DNA from: Hypomesus transpacificus | Lineage: Eukaryota; Chordata; Actinopteri; Osmeriformes; Osmeridae | Direction of reading: 5' to 3' | DNA: 64,000 nucleotides | Assembly: GCF_021917145.1 (NCBI RefSeq) | Contig: NC_061066.1 | Location: forward strand, 682,001-746,000 | Shown: positions 24,872 through 37,400 of the stretch, one piece after another | How the letters are laid out: every line of letters begins with the position of its first letter | How positions within the stretch are numbered: position 1 is the first letter of the stretch | Made by a program: the position numbers and the translations under genes | The notes under the pieces: model-generated | What the model was told of the DNA's origin: nothing | Databases searched by the model: none | Seen by the model: the letters and a program-made list of their open reading frames with translations, nothing else

Positions 24872-27800
24872 TCACTGCTGCAGCTGCACAAAGGTGGCTG
24901 GGAAGAGGCCGAAGCGTCCATGACACTGTCCCCTCCACCACCCCTCATCCACCATCTCTATGTTGGTGATCATGTCATCCGGATTGAAAGATATCTCATC
25001 ATCAGCCTCTATATTAAAAGAGAAGAGTTGAGACAATTGAATGGAAGGCATTTGAACACATTATTAGGGTATATATATATATACACACCTTTGATAATAC
25101 TAAACATTACATACCTCCTTGGTAGTCATAAATTGCCACTGCAGTCAAGCCATTTGTAAGATCCTCATAGTCATTTTCCACAGCTGTTGAAAGACACAGG
25201 AGTCAGCTGGATTTTAATCAGACACACATCTGCATTTGCCTCCACAGCCTCTGACCTACAATAGGTGTGACACACTAACCAGCTGCATGTGGTTCAGCGA
25301 TGTCTTCATAGTCTCCATCATCTTCCTCCAACTGTGGCTCTGGGAAGACGGGTGTTAGGACCTCGGGGGCCTCCTCCGGCAGCAAGTCAGCTGAGCGAGG
25401 GGGCAGGCACGGAGGCTCCTCTTCCACCTGAGACTACGGAGGACGCAGAGGAAGAAGTCAAAGGATGGCTCTCTGGAACACTTTAGTTGATATTAGAATG
25501 GGTCCTTCATACTGAGGTAGTTGACAGTACCTCTGGCTCGTACTCGTCTCTGGGTACCTCAGGCAGTGCCCGGGGCAGCTGTGGTGGGCCCCTCCTGGTC
25601 TGTGGTAACGGTGGGGGTGGCTGCTCCTCCACCTCCTCCATCTCCTCCACCTCTTCCACCTCCTCCACCTCCCTGCTGTTCCGTTCCTAGGGAGATGCAT
25701 GAACCACTGTGTCATACTGTATACATACATATTGTATTTGCGTGTCTGTGTTTTAATGACCTTCCTTACTACCTGTTGTCTTTGTCGGGCCTCCTCCTGC
25801 TCTCTTTTCTCCCTGGCCTGTCTCCTGGCTTTCTCCTCCTCTGCTTGCTTTCTGTTCTCTTCATCTGATGCCTTGGCCATGTTTTCAAACCGTGCCTTCA
25901 AGTTACCAGCAGGTGCACTTGCTACACAGAATAACAACACAAGAAAAATATTTGGAAACTATTGGAAACCACAGATTGACAAGCCAATATTGACTTACAT
26001 AATGATCTGAGAGGCAAGATAAAAACATGGGAGCAACACATTACTGTATATTCTCAGCAAACATTGCAAAGGCAGCATTACAACGTGTTCATACTAACAG
26101 GCCTCCAATGGCTGTGTCTTCTCATAGGCTGAGGTAGGAGATTCCATATCTGTGAAGTTTGCTGCATTCTAGAGACAAAAACAAATAATTAAACAAACAA
26201 ATGGAAAAAAGGGAAATAGGGCAGGATATTTGATCATATGTCTTTAATACTTGCCTTATCCATGCGGTCTTCCTGGACTCCAAAGCGTCCCCCAAAGCCC
26301 TTAGAATAGTCTGGGAATAAAGGGCAAATCAGTATTGTGTTGCACCTAACATAATTGTTCACAGCAACTATCTGTGAGTACTTCACCTTTCTGTGACTCA
26401 TGTTTTTCTGTCTGTCCCTTGTAGTCATAACCCAAAGCAGCCTTGTCCACTTTCTCCTTCTCCACACCAAACTTACCCCCAAATCCCTTTGAGTAGTCTA
26501 GTAATGGAGAGGGAAAGAGTGAAGAATGACAAAATAATTCAGTTTCAAGTAACAACATGCTGGCAGTATTTTAAATAAAGATATACTTGAAGGATTCATA
26601 AGGAAAATATACAGGTCTGACCTTTTTGGGACTGGTGCTTTTCTGTCTCTCCTTTATAGTCATAACCCATGGCAGCTTTGTCAACCTTATCCTTCTCCAC
26701 TCCATACTTCCCTCCAAATCCTTTGGCGTAATCTTAAGGGTTGAAGCAGGTGACAGATGTTTAGGGTAACCAAGGGGGCAATTACAATGCTACCATGGTT
26801 GGTATTGCCATGACCAGTACCTTTCTGAGAAGTATGTTGATCCACCTCTCCCTTGTACTCAAAGCCCATGGCAGACTGACAGAAGCAGGGGACATTTAAA
26901 CGTGAATTATAATCACTGCATTTCATACAATACCACTCATTGTATCCAACCATGGTGTCTTTACTCATATTAAGAGGGTTGGTTTGGAAAAGCATAATGT
27001 ATGTCTCACCTTGTCCACACGGTCTTTCTGAACTCCAAACTTCCCCCCGAAGCCCCTCGCAGCATCTGTTTGTGATGAGTGCTGCTCAACCTGAGCCACA
27101 TAGCTATGCCCCACAGCCCCCTGGGTAACCACAAACAGTCAATCAGAGCCCAGGACATTGAGAGAGGTCAACCAAACTATCAGCTGCCTTAAAGTTCAAA
27201 TTGAGATTGCATCACCAACTATTACGTTCACTTTTCTATGTTGATATTTCATGTGGGAGTCGAACCTTGTCCATACGGTCCTTCTCCACTCCAAATGTGC
27301 CTCCGTAGCCGTAGGAGGCCTGGGGTGCCAGCGCCTGCTCTTTCTTCTTCACATGCTCGTACTCCTGAGACACCTTCTGCCTCAGCTCTGCCACACTGCA
27401 GAGAGGGGGGCATTAGAGAAGACACACACACACGTGCACACACAGACACAATGTGCAGACATCAAAGAACTAGTGTTTATAGCTATAGGATTTAATAATA
27501 CAGCTGATTGTGTGGGCTGACCCAGTGCTTTAGTGTACTGACAGTCGCCATCCCATATAAGGTAAGACTTGCTGCTTGTTGTCAGCATATGCTGTTTTCA
27601 CTTCCTTTTCCTGTTTCTATTGAGCTTGAGCTCTGTGCTCTGCACTTGCACAACTTGAATTTGCTGTTTCTCCCAAGTAATCCAAAATGATCTATTCTTC
27701 ATCTGCCCTGTAGATCTATTTAAATCTTTCCATGCTTTGTTACCTGATGTGCTCTTTATGGCCAGACCCCTCCACAGTCTTGGATCCCCATCTCTGTTCT

Positions 27801-28120
27801 TGCTCTGACACGTCATTCTGGAAAGCAGAACCAGAAGATGTCTACACACATTCCTCGCATGATCCAACATGACTTAGGGAGTTATTGGAATATAGACACT
27901 TTCTAGCACAAACTACACAAAGTCCAATGGGAGGTTGTATTGATTAGAGAATGATCAAGTCAACAGCAATGTATTCCTTGCACATAGCTCCATGATAAAG
28001 GCCCCATCCTGCACAACATCAAGGCCGGCTGCTCACCTCAAAATCAGGGTCGGTCTCCCAGTCATCCCCTTCTGCAGCCACCTTTACATTAACATTGTGT
28101 CCCACCACCGATTTCCACAT
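24872..28120 (-). CDS. hcls1: Hematopoietic lineage cell-specific protein (HS1, cortactin family)
   Basis: Actin- and Arp2/3-binding adaptor of blood cells, a Src-family/SYK substrate. Fourteen coding exons give 486 aa: 28120-28037, 27817-27744, 27395-27266, 27120-27010, 26875-26821, 26732-26622, 26497-26387, 26310-26255, 26168-26099, 25921-25773, 25686-25531, 25427-25280, 25183-25115, 25008-24872. The start [20 protein letters not shown] with DDWETDPDF is the Arp2/3-binding acidic region and is HS1-like rather than cortactin-like. Residues 79-244 are 4.5 cortactin repeats of 37 aa. A charged helix, a proline/glutamate-rich segment with [10 protein letters not shown], and a C-terminal SH3 (about 430-486; [23 protein letters not shown]) follow. 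An acceptor abuts the ATG, so a non-coding 5' exon exists upstream. Intron 8 has a GC donor. The adjacency to golgb1 matches human 3q13. Confidence 0.93.
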
Positions 28121-30434
28121 CTGGAGAAACAAAACCATATGTTTTCTGATTTTAAACCCAGTTGAGTACAGTTTAGTATCTTGGCTATTGGCAGGTAATT
28201 GGAGTGAATCGTTTGAGTGAGGGTGTCATTCATAATTTGCACCTGCAAAGGCTCTTTTCATACTATTTTAATCCCTTCCCTTCCTGTGATACAGGTTCAT
28301 TCACAGTGGAAACTCAATCCCTTATTTAGCTAAAGGTCATCAAAAAGGAAGTTTACTTTGGCTATTTATACTAAAGTGAATTGAATTAGTTTCATCCCAA
28401 ACTACCAAAGTATACAGCAACGATAACATCCTCTTGAGATAATAATGAAATCACACACATTTAATGACGTTTTCCAGGAGATTAACACCATAAGATATCC
28501 TTTTCATGTATATCATGTAGAAAGGAACTTTTGGCCTTCAACAGCTGACCGTCGGTCCTCAGTTTGGTGTACCATTCTGTCGTTCTAGTTAAAATGGGAT
28601 TCTTCTGGAGTAAAACATGACATTGTTCTTATAAAGGTATGGTAGTTGTTACTTGCATAGTTATACTTGTTAAGCTTGACTTGTTCCTTTTTTTTTAACA
28701 CATACGTTTTGGTAGCCCACTTCCTGAATAAGTAAAGGTACGTTTTGACAAGTAAGTTTTTACCCTATCTGCAGAAACACATTTTACATTCCTGAACAAT
28801 TTCGCAAAAGTTGTATTTACCGTTCAATATATTCCTCGTATTTTGTCAAAGTTCACGTTAATCCTTTCAATTAGTTTTTCGGCTGACCGAAGATGAGGAG
28901 ACGCTGAGTAAACACGCATGCCCTATAGCGATTTAGGAAATACAGTAGCAGTCTGCCAGCTCACATCCGAGTCAATTGTCCTAAAACTGATTGCTAAACT
29001 TAATGTTTATAAATTGATCAGACGAGTCAGGTAGACTAAAACAGTTGTCAGTTGTGATTCCCAACAGAGAAACTTTATTTCAAAATTAGCCCAAGAGAAC
29101 AAACTCCAGGTGTTAACATTGATGATTATACATAGATTCAACACTTGGGGGCAGATTTACTAGGTGTTTGCACTTGGGCGTTTTCCCTCATAAGCATCCA
29201 AAACATTCAAGTAATTTTCCCTTTATAAACTTCTATGTTTCCACTTAATTCAATTCACACACATACCATTATATTCTAAAGTGGTTAGGTGCAAACACAT
29301 AATCAATCTGCTCCTGGTCTTCCAAGGGCTGTAATGAAAAATTCCTAACCACCATAAGCATCTTCATCAATTCATTCTATACAGCCCTTAATAGGGGTAA
29401 TTAATTTACAGTAGGTTATTACATGGGAATAGCAGTAATGTGAAGCGTGACAGGACAATAACAGTAGTCATCAGTTTACCAGAAGTTCAATTATGAGAAG
29501 GAGCTCGTACATCTATGCATGTACTGTAGTGACTGTGAGCAATAAATAAGTGATACAGCAGAGAAATATAGGGTGGGACATAATATATTAACCAAAGATA
29601 ATCACTAAATTGTGCTTAACTGTAACATCATTGCACCTTCTATGGCAAAGAACCTTGTGGTAGATTATCCATAAAACAACAAGGAACAACCATATGGGAA
29701 TGACAGAGACCCGGATTGTACCCACAAGGAACACCCACGTCCAGCACACATCCACAACATAACCTTGAACCAAATCGGCCACCACTGTTCCTTTGTTAAA
29801 TGAAGGTATAAAGTGGAAAACAAAAAGACAAACCCCATGGTCGGTCGGAATGTAACGGTCATAACACATTGCACACGTTTCCATTTGTGTCAGTTCTGCA
29901 TGCGGACAGGTGGGAGAGTGAGAGAAGGAGATTCTATTGGCATACGGTACCCACAGACGCAGATCACCACGCCCCCCGGAGACAAACAAACCCTCACGTC
30001 TCAAATCTTGCTGATAAAATCTATTGGATCTACATGTTGCCTAATCAGTTCCTACAGGTAATGTATATTAAAGCCACATAGCCATTCACCATTATAGAGT
30101 CCAAACTAACTAGGCCTAAGAGGTAGGCCTCTACTGCTTTTTATTTGACATAAATGTGACCAACTTCTGCTTTGGAACAACATTGAATATTAAAGTGGAA
30201 CATAAAACTACAGAAACTTAAATACAAATCAGTCCACATAAAACAATTGACTTTGGCTAAAAAGGCTGATTTCTGTTTAGTGCCCTGTATAAAAAAGTGC
30301 ATGGGCAGAGTCGGGATTGCAAGTATGTTAAGGTATTCAATGAAACACTACATAAGGGTCAGTCAGTCTTATGGTGCGCGTCATAAGTATGCTTGGTCTC
30401 CTTCTCTCCTCTCTCCTGGTCTGGGGCCAGTCTC
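28121..30434. other. hcls1 promoter side and golgb1 3'UTR
   Basis: Both flanking genes are on the minus strand. 28121-29050 must hold the hcls1 leader intron, non-coding first exon and promoter; I cannot place the start site. From 30434 down to about 29050 the DNA is AT-rich and reads as the golgb1 3'UTR, ending at the signal at 29079-29074. A 138-codon minus-strand frame at 29588-30004 lies within this 3'UTR and shows no domain. Confidence 0.5.
29074..29079 (-). terminator. golgb1: golgb1 polyadenylation signal
   Basis: AATAAA on the minus strand (context GAAATAAAGTT), about 1.36 kb past the golgb1 stop and before the inferred hcls1 promoter region. Confidence 0.5.
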
Positions 30435-31387
30435 TCAGAGGTAACCCCCCAGGCACAGCAGCAGCAGGGCGTGCACAGTGAGCAGGTAGAAGGACACCAG
30501 GAGGGGGGTGCGCTGGCGGGAGCAGAGAAACCCGCGCACCATCCGCATCCAGCCCGGGCCACCGCTCCGTGACTGCAACAGGAGGAAGGAGGATGGACAA
30601 GCGTTAACTGACCACATAAGACAACATTGCGTAACATTTGTCAAGTTTGACGATCGGTTAGGCTTCATATGCCGTCGTTTGTCATTCGTGAGAGGTTATT
30701 TGAACTCACGCGAGAGACGGAGCCCCCTTGAGGCTCTATGAGTACGGCGGTCTCAGAGAACTGTCCTTCATGTCCCGATTGCCATTCACCCTGCGTGTAC
30801 CGTTGGACACGTTCCTGAGCAGCCATCAACTGCTCCTCCACCACCAGCCTCTGCTCCTGCTCCTCATCAAGTCTGACAAGCAAACAAAGAAACAAGCAAA
30901 GAAGTCAACTGAATGGAAATGTGTGCCGTGAGATACGAACGGATGTGTATCTATTTTGTCGTAGCAGTGTGCTGTGTTGGTACCTGCGCTGTAGCTCCTT
31001 GAACTCGGTCTTCAGGTCCTGGTTCTCAGTGGAGCCTCCACGTTCCTGGGGAGCCCCTGGAGCACTGTCCACTTCTCCTGTTCCCTGGAGAACCCACCCA
31101 GAGGAGGTTCAAGAACCATCACTTGCAAATTCTCATCACAATTCCTAATCTCATCCCTCCATGCTCCACAGTACACACACTTTTAGGAGGAAATGATTTG
31201 ACTCTGGTTTCCTGGGGTACTGACCTGCCTCTGGTAGTGTTCCTCCGTCAGGTTGGGCCTGGGCGTGCGAGCCTCCTCCAGCATGGCAGTGAGCTGGCGG
31301 ACTTGCTTGTCTCGCTCGGACAGGGTGGCAAGGGTCTGCTGCTTCAACAGCTCTCCCTGGGCCTGCCAGTCGATACGCTCCAGTCTG

Positions 31388-31424
<37 letters not shown>

Positions 31425-34400
31425 GAGCGACATTCAATGAAATGCAGGTCAGACTAGACAAGCGGTAAACATGATTCAATCTTACTGGAGAATTTCAAGT
31501 TCTTGCTTCTCTCTCTCCAGCAGATCATCTTGTTGCTGAATCCGGGCCATCATCTCCCTAGCCCTCCACCTCTCCTCATCAAGATCATCGGCCAGTTTAG
31601 CCAGATCTCCCCCTCCGAGTCTGGCGAGCTCCGAATGCTGTTTTTGCAACTGTTCCAACTAGAGGACCAGAAAAGATGCTGTTTTAGATGTGGTAAATGT
31701 AGACGTAGTGTTATTATTATACAGTATATCACATGCATGCTATTAAACGGTTAAGCTGTGTACCAGTCTCTCCCTGTCATTCTGCAGAGCTGACAGTGCA
31801 TTCTTCAGTCCCCAAACCTCCCCAGTAGAACCTCCTGGGCTGGTGGGGGATTGTTGGCCCGCTGCCTTGCTCATCTCCTCCAGTCTAGAAGCCAGCTCCT
31901 GTGCCTGGTTGACCGCCTGATCTCTGCTGTCCTGCAAGGACGCCATGGCCTGCCCGAAGGACTGGTTCTGGGCCTTGAGTTGGGATGACAGTTCCCTCTC
32001 ACCTAATAGCATCTGTTCCAGCATCAACATATCTCTGGCCAGCTCCGCGACCCTCTCCTGGGCCGTCTCCGACTCTGTGCGCATCACTCCTCCCTCCCAG
32101 CGCAGCTCATTCAGCTCCTTGGTATCGGTGGCCTGGGTATCTCTCTCCTGCTGCAGGCTGTCCTCCAGGGTCTCCACCTGGGCCCTGGCTGCTTGCAGCT
32201 GCTCTCTCAGCTTCTCCACCTCTGCACCAGGGGCGTCTCTCATCTGACCCCCGCCGTCACCGCCCTTGCTGAGGGTCTCCACCTCCAGTCTGCTTGCTGG
32301 GGCTTCCCCCTCCAACTGCACCCCTCTGTCCAGGGTCGTCAGCTTGGCTTCCAGCTCTTCGCGGTCCCTCTCCAGGGCAGCGATGCGCTCTAGCTGGCCA
32401 GCCAGGAGCTGCTTGTGTTGGGAATCCTTCATGCTGAGCACCTGGTTGAGGTCATCCCTATAGCCGTGGAGCTGGGCCGACAGCTTGGCCTTCTCAGCAT
32501 AGAGGTCGTCTCTCTGGACTAGCAGGGCTCGTAGCTCCTCCTTCAGACTGTTGTTCTCCCCTGCTGCCTCCTGTATCAACCCATCCTTCTCCATCATGAC
32601 CTGAGGAATACCATGCACGCACACACACAGGGGGAGAGGAACAAAGAAGGAATAATTAGGATATACGCTTCATGAACTTCAGCCATAAAATCGCTCTCGG
32701 TAATTGTCTACCCTGAGTTGGGCTGTATAGTAAATGTTGTGTCGAATGTCGGGTCAGGGGATAGTAAAACTACCTGCAGGTGCTTCTCCTCCAGTTGCTT
32801 GTACATGCTGAGGACACGGTCCCTGTCATCCTGCAGAGAGCCCATCGCTTTAGTGAAGGAGTCCAGTCTGGTTTTGCTGTGGCTGCTCTCCTCCTCGGCC
32901 TTCCTCAGTCTGTCCTCCAGAACACGCACCTCCTCTCTCCTCTCCTCCAGCTCCTTCTCGGCCTCTTTCGCTCTCCCGTCAGACTCCTTCCTAGCCTCCT
33001 CGGCAGCCTGGGAAGAGCAAGCATGACAAGGAGACAAAAACTTTCACAATGCTGAAAACTCTGCTCTATAGACATGGAAGAGTCATGTCGAAGACTGGTG
33101 GTTGATCAGAAAGGCAGTGAGAACTACACTACAACACAGAGCAATGACATACAAGATACCTGTGCCACAGCCTGTTCCTTCTCCCCTAGCAGCTCCACTT
33201 CTCTCCTCTCCTTCCCGCTCAGATCAGTCTGCAGGGTCTCTGTGAGGACCTTGGAGGAGCGCAGGTCAGTTTCCAGCTGCTCCACACTCAGCCCCAGCCT
33301 CCTCTCCTCAGCCTCCTTCTCCCTCAGCTCCGCCCTGGCCTGGTTGGCCTCTTTCTGCAGCCTCCCCACGGCCTCCTCCAGTGCTTGGGCCCTGCGCCGC
33401 AGCCCCTCAGCCTCACTCTCAAGCGAATCTAGCTGGGCACGTGCCTCCGCCAGAGAGCTCTCCGTCTGGGTAAGAGCCTGCTGCAGCTCCCCTCTCTCCC
33501 TCTCCAGTGCTGCTTGATTCTGCCGGAACCTCTTTTCTTCTTCTTCCCACTTAAGTTGCCATTGCTCGTCTGCTTTATGCAGTCTGGGTGCACAAACAAT
33601 TCACAAACAAAGCATTTAGCAACAAGTACGACTCAGTAATTCAGCTTCGCTAAGAATACAATAGGGTTCTTCTCTCGGAGGACCCCTTCATAAGACCTCT
33701 GTAGTAATAAATTCTTACCTGTCCACTGCAAGCTGCAGCTCTTCTTTCTGGGCAGTTTCTTTCTGCAGCTGTTCGGCCAGATCCTTGGCCCGTGTCTCTG
33801 CCTCACGTACTTCAGCCTCCTTCCCCTGGAGGGTGCTATTAAAACGACTCTCCCATTGTTTGGCCTCATCAAGCACACGGTCTCTGTCATCCTGCAGGGA
33901 GGACATGCACCGCGAGAAGGCCGCCAGCCGGGCCAGAGACTCGTCGAGGCGGGCCTGCATCTTGTGGGCCTGTCTCTCGGCGCCCTCGGCTACATCCCTG
34001 GCTTCATGAGTGGCCTCCTCCTCCCTCTCCCTCTCCCTGTAGGAGTCCTCCAGCCTCAGCTCCACCTGCTTTAGCTCCGCCCCCAGCCGGAACCTCACCG
34101 AGTCGAGCGTCTGCTCTGCCTCGGCCTTCATGTCCGCTTCTCTCTGGAGAGCAGTCTGCTCGCACGCCGCCTTCTCAGCCACGGCTTGACTGGCTTGTCT
34201 TTGGGTCTCGACAAGCTGGGCTCTGCAACTCAACAGTTCACCCTCGGTCTTGTTCAGCTCTTCCAGGGTCTTGGAGGTCTCCAGACGGGCTCGTTCCAGC
34301 TCGCCACTCAGCTCGTCTCGGCCGTGCTGCAGAGCCTTGGCGTCCTTGCCGATCTCGCTGATTCTCTCCTGGTACTGGATGCAGTCCTTCTGCATCTGAC

Positions 34401-37400
34401 GCACTTCGAGCTGCTTCTCCCTCAGCAGTTCCTCAAGCTGTCGTGCCCGGCTCTGGCTGCCCTCCTTCACCCTCTGGGCAGATTTCAGCCTCTGCTCCAG
34501 CTCCCTCTGCTTCCCCGCTCCCGCCTCCGCCTCCGCCCTCTCTCTCTGAGCCTGCCGCTTGTCCTCCTCCAGTCTGGCTGCCCGGTCCCTCTCGTTCTCG
34601 GCCAGGGCCTCCAGCTCGGCCCGCTCCCTCTCCAGCCGCTCCACCTCCCGCTGCAGCTCGGCCAGGCGCTCCCTGCTGTCTCCTGCCTCCTGCTGGTAGC
34701 CAGCGATACTGCCGTTGAGCTGGGCCAGTTGGTTCATCAGACGCTCCTCCAGGTCATCCTTCTCGGCCTCCAGGTTCCTGTGCAGCTCTTTGAGCCGGGC
34801 TTCCGTTCTGGAGCTCTCCTCCCTTAGGCTCTGCTCCTGCTCTTTGCTCTGCTGAAGGTGTTGCTCCAGAGTGGCCAGTTTAGCCACAAGTTCTGCCTCA
34901 CAATCTTGTCTCTGTTCTTTTTCTGCCTGTAGAGCTGCTTCCATCTCCCTCGTTTTATCTTCAAATAGAGCCTGTGCACTTTCGTATGCTTCCATCTTTA
35001 CCTTCTCGTCATCGACATGTGTCTCGGCTGCTACAAGGTCAGTCTCTGTATCTTCAGTCTGTTGTTCTACTTCCTCAGGTTCCTGACTCTCAACTACAGG
35101 CTCCTGGGTATCTTCAGCCATGACGCCACTATGCTGCTGGGCAACAATAGCCTCCTCCACGACAGCATCAGGACCGGGGGTCATATCTAAAGTTAGACTG
35201 TTCACTTTCTCTAACTCTTGAGCTAGCTGCTCCCTCAACTCAGTTGCCTGCTGTACTAATGAGTCTCTCTCCGCCTTGGTGGCTTCCAGGTCTGCGTTCA
35301 GACTCTCTACCTGACCTTTTAGATTTGCAAGCTCCACACTGAGACCCCTGTCCTCCCTCCTTATTCCCTTTCTTTCGTCCAACTCTCTGAGCCTCTCATT
35401 CTCCTCTTCCAAATCCATGATCTTCTGCTGCTTGGTCTTTGCAAACTTTCTCATCTTGTCTTTGACCGAGTCCACCTCTTTCTGGGCTGTCTCGGCCTGC
35501 CGTTCAGCCTCCTGCCTCGCCGCCTCATGGGTCCTGATCCTGGCTGCTAGCTCCTGCCTCTCCTGCCTGGCGGCCTCGAGCACTCGTCTCACACGTTCTG
35601 CCTCGTCGCTGACATTCTCATAGGACTTCAGCAGAGTCTCGTACTCATCTTTCATTCCCTGAACTTTCTCTTCCCACTCCCGGCGAACGTTGGAAGCCTC
35701 CTCCTTGGCAAGGTCGGCCTCTCTTTTACAGGTATCTTTCTCTGTGATCATACCTTCCATCGCCAGCTTGAGACTCTCACAGGAGGCCCCAAGACTCTGG
35801 TTCTCTACTAGGGTGCGATCAACCTCCTCTATCAGTTTCTCTCGCTCAGTTCGAAGCTTCCCCAGCTCTGCCTCCCTGGCCTCCATCTTCTGCTGAAGCT
35901 CAGCTATGAGGCTCTCAGAGGACGCCAGCTCCTCTTTCTTACTCTTGTTTTCCTTGAGGGCCTCTTTGCGGGAGATGAGGGCGGCCTGAAGCTTCCTCTG
36001 TAGCTGCTGGATCTTGGCCTCACTCCCTTGCCCCTCCTCCTGCCTTTGAGGCAACTCAGCTTCCAGTTTCTGGGTTTTCTCCTGCTCCGCCCTCAGGCCC
36101 TCCTTCAAGGAGACGATCAGCTGGTCCTTCTCAGACACCGTGTCCTGCATGGAGTGTAGAAGGGAGCTCTGCTCACCTAGCTGCTGGCTGAGCTCCATGA
36201 TCTCAGTGTTCTTTTTGTCCAGGAAGTGTTTGAACTCCTCCACCTCTGCCTGAAGCTTGTTCATGGAGGACCCCGAGTACGAGGCGGCTTCCTCGGCCGC
36301 AGCCTCCAACTCTGCCTTAAGAGTCGCCACATGAGTCTCAGCTTGGATGCACCGGTCTCTCAGAGCCTCAATCTCCTCGGTGAGGGAGTCGATCTGTTTC
36401 TCGTTCTGTCTCAGTGCTTCCAGCTCTTCTCCCAGCTTCAGGAGCTCGCTCTCCTTCAGTGCCAGGCCGGCCTGGCTTTCCTGCAGCTGCTCCTCGAACT
36501 CTGAGCAAGCCATCTCTGTAGCCTGTACCTGCTTTTTCAGGGCTTCCATCTCTGCCGACAGTAGCTGGGTGTCTTTCTCAGTATCGGGGATGGCTTGACC
36601 AGATTCCTGCTGTTGTGCTTCATTCTCGGGCGCAGCAAAGTCCACCCAGTCTTGCTGGACCCAGTCACCCGAAGATGGTTTTTCTATCTTCTCAGCCTTT
36701 GTTTCTTGATCTGGCTGCGCTTCCTTCATGGCGCTCCTCTCCTTCTGTTCAGACAGCTCCTCCAGCTCTTTCAGTCTGAGCAGCAGGCTCTCTCGCTCGA
36801 CCTGCTGCTGCTCGAATCGCTCCAATAACTTGTTGCAGTCATCCTTCTGCTGCTTCAGCTGTTCGCGGTGGTGCCTGTCCTTCTCTTTGGCCTTGCGAAT
36901 GGTGTCCTTTCGAGCCTCCTGGGCATCCAGGAGTTTCTTCTGGAGTGATTCAGACTCCGCCTCCAGAGAGGACACGTGGGATTGCAGCTCCAGGATTGTA
37001 GCTGCTGTGTTGGCCAGCTGATTTTGCTCCATTTCCTCACTCAGTTTTAGATTGAGAGCGAGTGCCACGGCCAACGCTTGATCCTTCTCACTATTTCTTT
37101 GTTCCAGAGTCTCAACGACCGTTTCTTTGGTTTTCAAGGCCTGTCTGGTCTCCTCTAGCATTGCCTCCATTTTTAGAATTTCCTGTTCAATGTCTTTTTC
37201 AGAATATGATATATTGGCAGGAGTCTCCTCCGTTGGTGTCCCCTCCTGCTCAACTTTTTTGTCTGCATTCTTCTCCAAACCTTCTACCTTTTTCATCAAC
37301 TCTTTGCGTTGTATCATCGCGACCTGGAACTTTTTCTTTAGAGTGGATAGCTGGGTGGTCAGCTCTTCCTTGTCCTTTTGTAAACCAGCGAGCTCGCTAG

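Noticed and set aside
29588-30004. 138-codon frame with hydrophobic stretches downstream of golgb1
   Set aside because: Lies within the predicted golgb1 3'UTR, lacks a recognisable domain and has no independent transcript signals.
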